Shown here piece by piece: positions 45,761 to 56,551 of a stretch of 64,000 nucleotides of DNA. The stretch spans positions 992,001-1,056,000 of the forward strand of contig CAVTIC010000007.1 of NCBI GenBank assembly GCA_963734685.1, given 5' to 3'. The notes below the pieces were generated by a model. That model was not told where the DNA came from, searched no databases, and was given only the letters and a program-made list of their open reading frames with translations. The DNA is from JAOUEA01 sp963734685. Lineage in GTDB: Bacteria > Actinomycetota > UBA4738 > HRBIN12. Each line of letters begins with the position of its first letter. The stretch's first letter is position 1. The translations under genes were made by a program, and so were the position numbers.

Positions 45761-46519
45761 TCAGCCCGGCCGGCGATCGACGGGTTCGGCCGCAAAGACC
45801 GGCGGTGCGGGCTGCGGGATCTGCGAGCCGCCGGTGACCCTGGCTTCCTCGGGTGACGGAGCGCCCGGCGCCAACGCCGCGCGCCGCTCCCGGGCGATCG
45901 ACTTCTCGCGCCGGAACTTCTTCCAGTCGCTCGTCTTCGTGCTGAAGGCGGCGTCGGTCACGATCTGCAGCACGCCGAGGCCCGCGAGCACGGCCGCGGC
46001 CCACCAAGGAGCGTTCGACGCGGGCCAGAACGCGAGCGCGATGAACGGCGCGAGCTTCGTGGCGATCGCGCCGCTCGCGTGCATCCACGCCCTGGAATCC
46101 GGGTCGGCCCGCAGGTAGGAGCCATAGTCGGACTTCAGCCCCGGCCTCGGCGGCAGCGGTCCCCCCAGGAAGTAGTCGGTCCACCGGATGCCGATCAGGT
46201 ACCCCACGAGCCAGTGCGTCGGCGAGTGCAGCGAGATCGCCCAGATCACGCCCGCCGCGATCAGCGCCAGGCCTTTCCATGCCGGCGTCTGCCACGTGAA
46301 CGCGGCCCCGACCGCGAGCGCGCCCGCCACGGTGCCGAGGGCCAACAGGGCGTTCCCCACCCGGACCGACGTTCGCAGCTTCACCGCCGCCCGGAACGCG
46401 GCCGTGTCGATGCTCCCGATCCGGTCCGCGTGCTCGTCGACGAGGAAGCGGTCGAGCTTGATGCGCTGCACGACCTTCCAGAAGCCGAGGGCGCCCAGAT
46501 CGGTGTTCCCGGCCGCCAC
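45761..46519 (-). CDS. Conserved membrane protein with HSPTH motif, start uncertain
   Basis: From GTG 46519 the frame gives ~252 residues: GALGFWKVVQRIKLDRFLVD, then hydrophobic segments (VGNALLALGTVAGALAVGAA; LALIAAGVIWAISLHSPTHW; ATKLAPFIALAFWPASNAPW; AAAVLAGLGVLQIVTDAAFS) and a conserved-looking loop (IGIRWTDYFLGGPLPPRPGL, KSDYGSYLRADP). The same frame continues upstream through an acidic tandem-repeat region (EEHADERTDEPIDEPAHE) but finds no ATG, GTG or TTG before the divergent kinase promoter region. No function is recognised. Confidence 0.6.
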   Translation of the reverse strand: MAAGNTDLGALGFWKVVQRIKLDRFLVDEHADRIGSIDTAAFRAAVKLRTSVRVGNALLALGTVAGALAVGAAFTWQTPAWKGLALIAAGVIWAISLHSPTHWLVGYLIGIRWTDYFLGGPLPPRPGLKSDYGSYLRADPDSRAWMHASGAIATKLAPFIALAFWPASNAPWWAAAVLAGLGVLQIVTDAAFSTKTSDWKKFRREKSIARERRAALAPGAPSPEEARVTGGSQIPQPAPPVFAAEPVDRRPG

Positions 46520-46570
46520 GGCGGCCTCGATCCGGTCGAGTTCGGCCCCGATCTCTTCCCTGGCTTCATG

Positions 46571-46642
46571 GGCCGGCTCATGGGCCGACTCGTGGGCCGG
46601 CTCGTCGATCGGCTCGTCGGTCCGCTCGTCGGCGTGCTCTTC
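46571..46642. repeat. Six 12-bp tandem repeats
   Basis: Six degenerate copies of GGCCGGCTCGTG-like units, each 12 bases, lie end to end. On the minus strand they encode the DEPxxEPA/HEPA acidic repeat at the N-terminus of the membrane-protein frame. The unit length keeps the frame open when copy number changes. Confidence 0.6.
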
Positions 46643-46877
46643 GGCGATGCAGTTGACCGAACCTCCACGATCCAGCCCCTTTCCGGCTATACGATTCGCG
46701 CGGGTGCCGCGACGCGATCCATGCGGCGCTCCGTGACTCGATCCGCTCAGGCGCCTCCGAAGAGAGCGCTTCCCCGAACCGCAGGAGGGCACCACGTCCA
46801 GGAGTATCACGCAGCCGGCCCCCCCGGGCGCGCCGAAAGGCCATGCGCTCGTCACGCTCGACGGGCGCTATCACATC

Positions 46878-48697
<1,820 letters not shown>

Positions 48698-48701
<4 letters not shown>

Positions 48702-49531
48702 GGTTCGGGGCGCACGTGCGCCGCGGATCCGAGGCCACGAGCGGCGTCGTGCAGGAGTGCCGGAACAGGGGCGCCGAGTGCGCCCAAGTCTTCCTCTCGA
48801 ACCCGCGCGCCTGGGCCGGCCCGCACCAGACCGCCGAGCAGGCGGAGGCCTTCCGGCAGGGGTGGGCGTCGAGCGGTCTGGGACCTCTGGTCGCCCACGC
48901 CCCCTACCTCGTGAACATCGCCTCGGCGAACCCATCGTTCCTCGCAAAGGCCCGCGCCCTCGCGACCCGAACGATCGAGACCTGCGACGCCCTCGGAGTG
49001 GACGCGCTCGTGCTGCACGCGGGCAACGGCGGCGAGGACGATCCCGGTGAGGTGCTCCTGCGGGCGGCGGCGACGATCGACGAGGTCGCTGCGACGGCCC
49101 ACAGGACACGCGTGCTGGTCGAGCTGATGGCGGGCACGCGGGGCGCCGTCGCCTCCTCGATCGCCGAGGCCGCCGGGCTGCTCGACCGCGTGGCCGATCC
49201 GTCGGTCGGAGTGTGCCTCGACACATGCCACCTGTTCGCGACGGGCTACGGCCTGGATGCTCCGGAAGGCGTCGAGGGCCTCTTCGACGAGCTCCTGGCC
49301 CATGGGCTGACGACCCGCGTGGGGCTGGTGCACGCGAACGACTCCGCGTTCGGGCGCGGCGAGCGCCGGGATCGGCACGCACGGATCGGCCACGGCCACA
49401 TCGGTGGCGAGGGGTTCGGGGCGCTGCTGGCGCGGCCGGAGGCCGCCGACTGGGCGTTCGTGCTCGAGACGCCGGGAGACGCCTCCGACCACGCCGAACA
49501 GATCGCGGCGCTCCGGTCCCTGGCCCCCTAG
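48698..49531 (+). CDS. nfo: Endonuclease IV (AP endonuclease)
   Basis: A 277-residue TIM-barrel enzyme that cuts 5' of abasic sites. MRFGAHVRRG opens the barrel; AHAPYLVNIA, LVLHAGNGGEDD, VLVELMAGTRG, CLDTCHLFATGYGLD, LVHANDS and RHARIGHGHIGGEGF hold the zinc ligands (His, Glu and Asp). The GTG start overlaps the kinase stop as GTGA, an odd pairing of wall signalling with DNA repair. It converges with the next gene, overlapping by 4 bases. Confidence 0.92.
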
Positions 49532-50151
49532 GGCTCGAGCTCCGCCCTCGGGCCCTCCTGGTAGCTGTAGCGCTCCTCGGCGAACGGTTCCGCGTGCACG
49601 TGGTAGCCACGCTCCTCCCAGAATCCGCGCTCGTTCCGGTCGCTGAACCGCAGACCCGTGAGCCACTTCGCGCTCTTCCACGCGTACCGTTTGGGCACCA
49701 CGAGGCGGAGCGGCCAGCCGTGTTCGGGCGTCAGGTCCTCGCCGTGGTTGCGCCACGCGAGCAGCACGTCGTCGCCGCTCATCGCCTCGAGTGAGAGGTC
49801 CGACGTGTACCCGAGGGCGCACTCGGCGATCACCCACTTCGCCTCAGGCGTCGGATGCGCCCGCTCGAGGATCGTGCGGAACGGCACGCCCTCCCAGGTG
49901 TTGTCGAGCGTGGTCCACCCGGTCACGCAATGCATGTCGGCGTCGACGGTGACGCTCGGCAGCGCGCGGAGCTCCTCGTACGTGAGCCGGAACGGGTGCT
50001 CCACCAGCCCGGAGACCTCGAGATCCCAGTTCGTACCGTCGAAGGCCGGGATCGGCCCGTAATGCAGCACCGGCCAGGTCTTCACGAGGCGCTGGCCCGG
50101 CGGCACCCGATCGGCGATCTCCGGCGGGTAGTTCTTGGTGAACAGACCCAT
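49528..50151 (-). CDS. Sulfite oxidase-like molybdopterin oxidoreductase
   Basis: A 207-residue protein of the sulfite oxidase/YedY fold. The molybdenum-ligating cysteine is in DADMHCVTGWTTLDNTWEG, and GWPLRLVVPKRYAWKSAKWL is typical. There is no signal peptide, heme domain or dimerisation domain, so it is the short cytoplasmic form. GAAGGAGGGCTG precedes the ATG. The substrate is unknown. It uses Moco, whose bis-MGD branch is served by mobA elsewhere in this window. Confidence 0.87.
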   Translation of the reverse strand: MGLFTKNYPPEIADRVPPGQRLVKTWPVLHYGPIPAFDGTNWDLEVSGLVEHPFRLTYEELRALPSVTVDADMHCVTGWTTLDNTWEGVPFRTILERAHPTPEAKWVIAECALGYTSDLSLEAMSGDDVLLAWRNHGEDLTPEHGWPLRLVVPKRYAWKSAKWLTGLRFSDRNERGFWEERGYHVHAEPFAEERYSYQEGPRAELEP

Positions 50152-50183
50152 CAGCCCTCCTTCGTAGCGTCACGGCACCCGGA

Positions 50184-51260
50184 TCACACGCGGTCCGCCA
50201 GGCTCCCCGTCTCGACCGAGGCAGCAACGGACTTCCACGCGTCCAGCGCCACACCGACGCCTTCGTCGTCCACATCGACGTGGGTCACCATGCGCACCTT
50301 GCCGGCGCCATGGGTGACCCCCACGCCCTGGGCCCCGAGCCACCCGACCACGTCCAGCAGCTCGAGTCCCACCGCTTCCGTGTCGACGAACACCATGTTC
50401 GTTGCAACCTGATCGAGATCGATCGCACCGGGAAGGATCTCGGCGACACCCTCAGCCAGACGACGCGCCCTGAGGTGATCCTCGTGAAGGCGCTCGGGAC
50501 CGTGCTCGAGCGCCACGATGCCTGCCGCCGCCGTGATGCCCGCTTGGCGCCACGCGCCGCCGAACAGGATCCACAGTCTGCGCGCTTCCGGCATCAGGTC
50601 GGCGGGCCCGCACAACAGCGAGCCGATCGGGGCGCCGAGTCCCTTCGAGACGCAGAACATCACCGTGTCGGACTCGCGGGCGAACTCCGCGGCGTCGACC
50701 CCGGATGCCACGGCCGCATTGAACAACCTGGCCCCGTCGAGGTGGATCGGCGTGCCCGCCTCCTCGGCCACCCGTCGTACCGCTCGCAACTCATCGACCG
50801 GCATCACGCGCCCGCCGGCACCGCCGAGGGTGTTCTCGAGGGAGAGCAGGTCGACGGCCTCCACGTCGTAGAAGGTGTCGGGCTCGAGCAGGTCGCGAGC
50901 CTGGCCGGCGTCGATCCATCCGCGCGGGCCGGGATCGACCGTCCGGAACGCGATGCCCGACATGGCAGCGGCCGTCATGACCTCGGTGGTGGCGACGTGC
51001 GAGGCGGCCGAGCACGCGACGAGATGACCGTTCGTGCGGACGTGCAGCGCGAGGGCGATCTGGTTGGCCATCGTGCCCGTCGGCACGTACAGCGCAGCCT
51101 CTTTGCCCAGGCGGTCTGCGGCGAGCTCCTGCAGCCGGTTGGCCGTGGGATCGTCGCCGTACCAGGCGTCTCCGACCTCCGCCGCGGCCATCGCGGCCCG
51201 CATCGCCCCGGAGGGCGTCGTGACGGTGTCGGAGCGCAGGTCGACCCGGAATCGTGCCAT
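50184..51260 (-). CDS. ltaE: Low-specificity L-threonine aldolase
   Basis: A 358-residue fold-type I PLP enzyme that splits threonine or allo-threonine to glycine and acetaldehyde. DLRSDTVTTPSGAMRAAMAA is the N-terminal hallmark; GDDPTANRLQ, ALYVPTGTMANQIAL, LENTLGGAGGRVMP and IHLDGARLFNAAVA follow, and the PLP lysine lies in FCVSKGLGAPIGSLL. It starts at ATG 51260 and ends 32 bases before the sulfite-oxidase-like gene. Confidence 0.92.
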   Translation of the reverse strand: MARFRVDLRSDTVTTPSGAMRAAMAAAEVGDAWYGDDPTANRLQELAADRLGKEAALYVPTGTMANQIALALHVRTNGHLVACSAASHVATTEVMTAAAMSGIAFRTVDPGPRGWIDAGQARDLLEPDTFYDVEAVDLLSLENTLGGAGGRVMPVDELRAVRRVAEEAGTPIHLDGARLFNAAVASGVDAAEFARESDTVMFCVSKGLGAPIGSLLCGPADLMPEARRLWILFGGAWRQAGITAAAGIVALEHGPERLHEDHLRARRLAEGVAEILPGAIDLDQVATNMVFVDTEAVGLELLDVVGWLGAQGVGVTHGAGKVRMVTHVDVDDEGVGVALDAWKSVAASVETGSLADRV

Positions 51261-51297
51261 CGCCGCAGTCTATCGACGGCGGACGATCCCCTGGCGG

Positions 51298-52446
51298 TCA
51301 GTACAGGAACATCGGCTTGCCGTCGACGTGGCGGATCTTGGGGCGGTATGCCTCGCGGTCATAGAGCGCATCGACGTCGACCCGCTTCACGCCTTGGCCG
51401 AGCACCGTGAGCGGCACGTTCACGTAGTTGCCGTTGCGAAGGGCGACGAGACGCCCGGCGACCCCTTCGATCGCGAGGTCGGCCGCCATCACGGCGTAGT
51501 TGATCGCCACCATCAGGTCGAGCGAGTCGGGCGAGCCCGAGCGCATCAGGTACCCGAGCTGCTGATAGATCATGTCGGAGCCGGTGCGTTCCTTCAGCAG
51601 GGCGCTCGTGAGCTGCCCGATGCCGCCGAGCTTGCGGTGCCCGTAGGCGTCCTCGGGCCCCCCTTGGACCATCTCGCCGCCGGCGAGCGTGGCGCCCTCG
51701 GAGATCGTCATCATCGCGTAGTTGCTGGGGTTCGCCGCCTTGTCTCGCATCAGCTGCTCGCCGAGTCGGTCGACGTCGAACGCCACCTCGGAGATGATCG
51801 CGCGCTCGACACCGGAGAGGTAGGCCGAGACCAGCGAGGTCTCGCCGCTGTACCGGCCGAACACCTCCACCACCGCCAGGCGCTCGTGCGATCCGGCGCT
51901 CGTGCGCAGCTGGTGCACGAAGTTCACCGTTCGCGTCACCGCGGTCGAGAAGCCGATGCAGTAGTCGGTGCCGTGCACGTCGTTGTCCATGGTCTTGGGG
52001 ATCGCGATCACGGGCACGCCCTCCTGGTGCAGGCGCAGCCCGAAGGAGAGCGTGTCGTCGCCCCCGATCGGGATCAGGGCGTCGAGCCCGAGTCGCTCGA
52101 TCACCTCGAGGGCGTGCGCCGTGTGGTCGCGCGGTCCGTCGTCGGTGCGCCCCTCGGCCAGGAACGCGGGTTCGTCGACCGCCTTCACCTTCGCCGGGTT
52201 CGCGCGCGAGGTGTGCAGGAAGGTGCCGCCCGTCCGGTCGATCGTCCGGACGACACCGGGATCGAGGGGCAGCGAGTTCGCGGCCACGGTCTCGATGTCG
52301 TCGGGATCGGTGTTGAGCAGACCGCCCCACCCTCGCCGGATGCCGGTGATCTCGTGGCCCTCGGAGGCCGCCCGGGTCACGACCGCCTTGATGGCGGCGT
52401 TCAGACCCGGCACGTCGCCGCCGCCGGTCATGATGCCCAATCGCAT
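51298..52446 (-). CDS. 6-phosphofructokinase, PPi-type signature
   Basis: A 382-residue phosphofructokinase. The N-terminus is MRLGIMTGGGDVPGLNAAIK. The phosphoryl-donor site reads IPIGGDDTLSF and IPKTMDND. An Asp in GGDD and a Lys in PKTMDND are the residues that block the ATP alpha-phosphate in pyrophosphate-dependent enzymes, so PPi is the likely donor. VVEVFGRYSGETSLVSAYLS and YQQLGYLMRSG are group III features. It lies 48 bases after a paralogue with an ATP-type site. Confidence 0.88.
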   Translation of the reverse strand: MRLGIMTGGGDVPGLNAAIKAVVTRAASEGHEITGIRRGWGGLLNTDPDDIETVAANSLPLDPGVVRTIDRTGGTFLHTSRANPAKVKAVDEPAFLAEGRTDDGPRDHTAHALEVIERLGLDALIPIGGDDTLSFGLRLHQEGVPVIAIPKTMDNDVHGTDYCIGFSTAVTRTVNFVHQLRTSAGSHERLAVVEVFGRYSGETSLVSAYLSGVERAIISEVAFDVDRLGEQLMRDKAANPSNYAMMTISEGATLAGGEMVQGGPEDAYGHRKLGGIGQLTSALLKERTGSDMIYQQLGYLMRSGSPDSLDLMVAINYAVMAADLAIEGVAGRLVALRNGNYVNVPLTVLGQGVKRVDVDALYDREAYRPKIRHVDGKPMFLY

Positions 52447-52494
52447 GAACGGAAGCCTACGGGAGCCCGAGGCCGGAAGTCGGGAAGCCGGACC

Positions 52495-53517
52495 TCAGTC
52501 GCAGAGGACCTGTGGCACGCGCCACAGCTCTGGAGGCACCACCCGCGGCGCCCTGCCGACCTCGACGATCGGGGTGGTCACGACCTCCTGCCCGATGCTT
52601 CCGACCATCGATCCCCAAGCGTCGCGAGCGGCTTCCTCGACCGCGGCGATCCCCAGTCGCGTCGCGAGCACGCGATCGTAGGCGACGGGCGACCCGCCCC
52701 GCTGCACGTGGCCGAGCACCGTGATGCGCGACTCCACACCGATACGCGAGGCCAGCTCCTGCGCGACCAGGCTGCCGATGCCACCGAGCCGCGGCCACCC
52801 GTTCGGATCGAGGGGGTAGTCGGGAACCTGCATCGTCCCCTCGACGGGGACCGCACCTTCCGAGACCACCACGATCGAGAACCGCCTGTCCTCGAGCATG
52901 CGCTGCTTCACGCGCCGCGCGACCAGCTCGATGTCGAACGGATGCTCCGGCAACAGGATCACGTCGGCGGCGGCGGCGATGCCGGCGGTGAGCCCGATCC
53001 ATCCGGCGGTGCGGCCCATCACCTCGCACACCATCACGCGTTGGTGGCTCTCGGCCGTGCTGTACAGCCGGTCGATCAGGTCGGCGGCGATCTGCACGGC
53101 CGTCTGGAAGCCGATGCTGTGATCGGTGCCGGCGATGTCGTTGTCGATCGTCTTCGGCACCCCGATCACCGGTACCTCCGGCATCGCCGCACAGGCGCCC
53201 ATCGTGCCCTCACCGCCGATCGCGATGAAGCCGTCGAGCTGGTGCACGTCGATCGCCTCGCGAACGCGGTCGATGCCGTGGGTCGTGCGGAAGGGCTGCA
53301 CGCCCGAGGTCCCCAGGATCGTGCCGCCCCGGGGCAGGATCCCGCGCACCTCGTCGCGGGTCAGTTCGTCGGCGGTACCGCCCATCACGCCGCGCCACCC
53401 GTCACGGAACCCGTACACGGTGGCACCGTGCTCGTCCTGCGCCTGGCGCACGACGGCCCGGATCGCGGCGTTCAGTCCGGGGCAGTCCCCGCCTCCTGTG
53501 AGCAGTCCCAGTCGCAT
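52495..53517 (-). CDS. 6-phosphofructokinase, ATP-type signature
   Basis: A 340-residue phosphofructokinase. MRLGLLTGGGDCPGLNAAIR is the start; the donor site reads AIGGEGTMGA with PKTIDND. Gly in place of the second Asp of GGDD points to ATP use, as in streptomycete enzymes that also keep PKTIDND. CEVMGRTAGWIGLTAGIAAA and LGHVQRGGSP complete the signature. It is the upstream member of a tandem pair. Confidence 0.9.
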   Translation of the reverse strand: MRLGLLTGGGDCPGLNAAIRAVVRQAQDEHGATVYGFRDGWRGVMGGTADELTRDEVRGILPRGGTILGTSGVQPFRTTHGIDRVREAIDVHQLDGFIAIGGEGTMGACAAMPEVPVIGVPKTIDNDIAGTDHSIGFQTAVQIAADLIDRLYSTAESHQRVMVCEVMGRTAGWIGLTAGIAAAADVILLPEHPFDIELVARRVKQRMLEDRRFSIVVVSEGAVPVEGTMQVPDYPLDPNGWPRLGGIGSLVAQELASRIGVESRITVLGHVQRGGSPVAYDRVLATRLGIAAVEEAARDAWGSMVGSIGQEVVTTPIVEVGRAPRVVPPELWRVPQVLCD

Positions 53518-53551
53518 GGCGGACAGCCTACGACGGGCGTTCGCGGCGATG

Positions 53552-53764
53552 TCACGACCCCTCGGACCCTGCCGCCTTCGCCTTCAGTATCTTGTACCAG
53601 CTGTCTTCGTACGCGCCGTCGTCGTCCGGCGCCGACTCGGGGGGACCGTCCTCAGGATCGACCGCCGCCGTGTGGGCCCACTCGAATCCGAGGGAGCCCT
53701 CGACCCGGTCCTCATCCGCCATGTGCCGTTCCGCTCCGTCGCTCGGGTTCCGGTCCGCGGTCAT
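53552..53764 (-). CDS. Small acidic protein of unknown function
   Basis: Up to 70 residues, strongly acidic in the middle (DPEDGPPESAPDDDGAYEDS) and ending WYKILKAKAAGSEGS. Starts possible at ATG 53764 or ATG 53722; the latter has GGAGCGGA eight bases upstream and is attractive. No family recognised. It may be read with the phosphofructokinase pair 34 bases downstream. Confidence 0.5.
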   Translation of the reverse strand: MTADRNPSDGAERHMADEDRVEGSLGFEWAHTAAVDPEDGPPESAPDDDGAYEDSWYKILKAKAAGSEGS

Positions 53765-53907
53765 CCTGCCACCGGAACATCATCGGAACCCTCGCGTCTG
53801 CGCTTGATACCGGCCCCCCGGGTAGGCGAGCACGGCGGCCGCGGAACCGCGGTCGGTCGGGAGGGCGATCGCTGGGTAGGATGATGCGAGGAGGCGATGG
53901 TCGACCG

Positions 53908-54069
53908 ATGCACCTGCTCTCGGACTTCTTCCCGGTGATCAAGGGCCCGCTCGAGGCCGTCTTCATCGGGTTGCTCGTGTTGCTGGCCGGCACCGTCGGC
54001 GTGTTCGCCCTCTACGTGTTCGCGAACCAGTTCCGCAACCCTGGTCGCGACCGCCGAGGCCGCGACTGA
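53908..54069 (+). CDS. Small single-helix membrane protein
   Basis: A 53-residue protein: MHLLSDFFPVIKGPLEAVFI, then a hydrophobic helix (GLLVLLAGTVGVFALYVFAN) and a basic tail (RNPGRDRRGRD). An in-frame ATG at 53881 would lengthen it by nine residues. AGGAGG lies 13 bases before the chosen ATG. It converges on the carbamate kinase gene. Function unknown. Confidence 0.55.
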   Translation: MHLLSDFFPVIKGPLEAVFIGLLVLLAGTVGVFALYVFANQFRNPGRDRRGRD

Positions 54070-54079
54070 GCCCGCGGCC

Positions 54080-55030
54080 TCAACCGTCGCCGGCCGCCGC
54101 GACGATCTCGGTGCCCGCCTCGCCCGCCAGCGCCTGGGGCGCGTCGTGCAGATCGGCGATCACCGCACGCGTGCCCCCGTCACGAACGAAGCCCACGGCG
54201 GCCTCCACCTTCGGCCCCATCGACCCGGAGCCGAACTCGCCCTTCTTCAGGAGCTCTCGCGCCTCGGTCACCGTCATGCGGTCGATGTCCTCCGGGTAGA
54301 ACGAGCCGTAGCCCCGCTGCACCTTCTTGACATCGGTGAGCACGAGCAGGGTGGTCGCGCCGACCTCCTTGGCGAGGATCGCCGCCGCGAGGTCCTTGTC
54401 GACGACGCCCTCCTTGCCGATCAGCCGGGGACCGTCCTCGATCACCGGCACCCCACCACCCCCGCTCGCGATCACGATCACGTCGTCGGCCACGAGCCGA
54501 GCGATCACCGGCGTCTCCACGATCGAGTAGGGGTGCGGGCTCGGCACGACACGGCGCCACCCGCCGTGAGGATCGGCTTTCATCGTGTAGCCTCGCTCAT
54601 CCTCCAGACGACGGGCTTCGGCCTCCTCGTAGTAGGGCCCGACGAACTTCGTGGGATCCGCGAAAGCGGGGTCATCGGGCCGGACACGGGTGAGGGTGAG
54701 CACGGTCGCCACGGGACGCTCCATGCCGCGCTCGAAGAAGACGTCGCCGATCGTCACCTGCAGCAGGTAGCCGATCTGGCCCTGGCTCTCGGCGCCGCAC
54801 ACGTCGAGCGGCATCGGGTGCACCGACCCGGCGGCGGCCTCCTGCTGCAGCAAGATCCGGCCCACCTGCGGCCCGTTGCCGTGGGTGACCACCACCTGCC
54901 ACCCGGCCACCGCGATGTCGGCGATATGTTCGGCCGCCTCACGACACGCGCGGTACATCTCCTCGAACGTGTCCTCGGCACCCCGCCGGAGCAAGGCGTT
55001 GCCGCCCAGGGCGACCACGACCCGCTCCAT
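54080..55030 (-). CDS. arcC: Carbamate kinase
   Basis: A 316-residue amino-acid-kinase-fold enzyme that interconverts carbamoyl phosphate plus ADP and carbamate plus ATP. VVVALGGNALLRRG, VVTHGNGPQVGRILLQQEAA, LDVCGAESQGQIGYLLQ, VIASGGGGVPVI, GKEGVVDKDLAAAILAKEVG and MGPKVEAAVGFV are the family motifs. No arginine deiminase or ornithine carbamoyltransferase gene is adjacent, so the classic arginine pathway is not evident here. The upstream neighbour is a GTPase related to cyclic-2,3-diphosphoglycerate synthetase. Confidence 0.92.
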   Translation of the reverse strand: MERVVVALGGNALLRRGAEDTFEEMYRACREAAEHIADIAVAGWQVVVTHGNGPQVGRILLQQEAAAGSVHPMPLDVCGAESQGQIGYLLQVTIGDVFFERGMERPVATVLTLTRVRPDDPAFADPTKFVGPYYEEAEARRLEDERGYTMKADPHGGWRRVVPSPHPYSIVETPVIARLVADDVIVIASGGGGVPVIEDGPRLIGKEGVVDKDLAAAILAKEVGATTLLVLTDVKKVQRGYGSFYPEDIDRMTVTEARELLKKGEFGSGSMGPKVEAAVGFVRDGGTRAVIADLHDAPQALAGEAGTEIVAAAGDG

Positions 55031-55094
55031 GCGCTCGCCTCCTCGATCCTCGCGCGATCGATCCGTGCCGTGCGCTCTCCGCTCCCGCCTCGGC

Positions 55095-56411
55095 TCAGCC
55101 GAGCACGGGCTTGAGCACGTCGGCGAGCTGCGGCGACCCGGGCAGCACGTCCAGGTCGTAGCGCACCCGTACGGCGGGCTTACGGATGTCGATCACGCGT
55201 CGAAGATCGATCGGGGTGCCGATCACGACGAGGTCGACGTCGGCCGCGTCGATGATCTTCTCCATCTCGGCGAGCTGTCCCTCGCTGTAGCCCATCGCCG
55301 GCAGGACCGCGCCGACGTCGTACTTCTCGAACGTCTCCGCGATCGTGCCGAACGCCCACGGCCTGGGGTCGACGATCTCGGCCGCACCGTTGCGCTCGGC
55401 TGCCACCACCCCGGCGCCGATCTTCATCGAGCCGTGCGTGAGGGTCGGCCCGTCCTCGACCACGAGGACCCTCTTGCCGCGGATCGCGTCGGCGTCGTCG
55501 ACGGTGACCTTCGAGTTGGCCTTGACCACGGTCGCCGCCGGGTTCACCTCGGCGATCGTGGCGTCGATCTGGGCCACCTGCTCGGGCGTGGCGGAGTCCA
55601 TCTTGTTCACGATGATCACGTCGGCCGCCCGAAGGTTCGCCTCGCCGGGGTGGTACCTCAGCTCGTGGCCGGCGCGCAGCGGGTCGACCAGGGTGATCCA
55701 GACGTCCGGCGTGTAGAAGGGCAGGTCGTTGTTGCCACCGTCCCAGAGCAGCACGTCGGCCTCGGCCTGCGCTTGCTCGAGGATCGCGCCGTAATCGACG
55801 CCCGCGTAGATCACGGTGCCACTCGTGATGTGCGGCTCGTACTCCTCGCGCTCCTCGATCGTGCAGTCGTAGCGGTCGAGGTCGGCGAGCTCCGCGTAGC
55901 GCTGCACACGTTGGGCCGCAAGATCGCCGTAGGGCATCGGGTGCCGAACGGCGACGACCGTCTTCCCCGCGTCCCGGAGGGCACCGGCGATCGCACGGGT
56001 GGTCTGGCTCTTGCCCACGCCCGTGCGCACGGCCGTGACGGCCACGGTCGGGATCGTCGCCCGGATCAGCGTGTCGTTGGGCCCGAGCAGCACGAAATTC
56101 GCGCCGGCCGCGAGCACTTCGCTCGCCTTGTGCATCACGTACTCGTGCGAGACGTCGGAGTAGCTGAACACGACGTCGTCGACCTCGAGGTCGCCGATCA
56201 GGCGCACGAGCTCGGACTCATCGTAGATCTGGATGCCGTCGGGGTAGTTCGGTCCCGCGAGCTCGGCCGGGTACTTCCGGTCGTTGATGAACGGGATCTG
56301 CGTGGCGGTGAACGCCACGACCCGGGTCTCCTCGTCGTCGCGGAACACGGTGTTGAAGTTGTGGAAGTCGCGACCGGCGGCTCCCATGATGAGAACACGT
56401 CGCTTCGCCAT
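55095..56411 (-). CDS. Cyclic-2,3-diphosphoglycerate synthetase-like NTPase
   Basis: A 438-residue protein. Residues ~1-120 form a Rossmann-like domain (VLIMGAAGRDFHNFNTVFRD). A P-loop follows (VTAVRTGVGKSQTTRAIAGA), then LLWDGGNNDLPFYTPDVWIT, VDPLRAGHELRYHPGEANLR, AADVIIVNKMDSA (a GTPase-like NKxD) and LVVEDGPTLTHGSMKIGAG. It resembles the archaeal enzyme that makes cyclic 2,3-diphosphoglycerate, but bacterial homologues have no settled role. AAAGGAG precedes the ATG. It sits 64 bases before arcC. Confidence 0.8.
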   Translation of the reverse strand: MAKRRVLIMGAAGRDFHNFNTVFRDDEETRVVAFTATQIPFINDRKYPAELAGPNYPDGIQIYDESELVRLIGDLEVDDVVFSYSDVSHEYVMHKASEVLAAGANFVLLGPNDTLIRATIPTVAVTAVRTGVGKSQTTRAIAGALRDAGKTVVAVRHPMPYGDLAAQRVQRYAELADLDRYDCTIEEREEYEPHITSGTVIYAGVDYGAILEQAQAEADVLLWDGGNNDLPFYTPDVWITLVDPLRAGHELRYHPGEANLRAADVIIVNKMDSATPEQVAQIDATIAEVNPAATVVKANSKVTVDDADAIRGKRVLVVEDGPTLTHGSMKIGAGVVAAERNGAAEIVDPRPWAFGTIAETFEKYDVGAVLPAMGYSEGQLAEMEKIIDAADVDLVVIGTPIDLRRVIDIRKPAVRVRYDLDVLPGSPQLADVLKPVLG

Positions 56412-56551
56412 GACGAACTCCTTTCGGCTCGAAGGCCGGTCGTGCGTCGGGAGTCTCTGATGCGCGGAGGCGAACGCGCCTCGGGACCTACGCTCCGAGA
56501 ACGCCGTCCCCGCTCTTCACCGCGGAGCCTACCCCAACCCGCTCACGGGGG

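Noticed and set aside
46079..46870. Plus-strand repeat protein (MGRLMGRLVGRLV) ahead of the kinase
   Set aside because: The repeat reads plausibly on both strands, but the minus-strand frame continues into a protein with real membrane segments and a conserved-looking loop, while the plus-strand frame does not.
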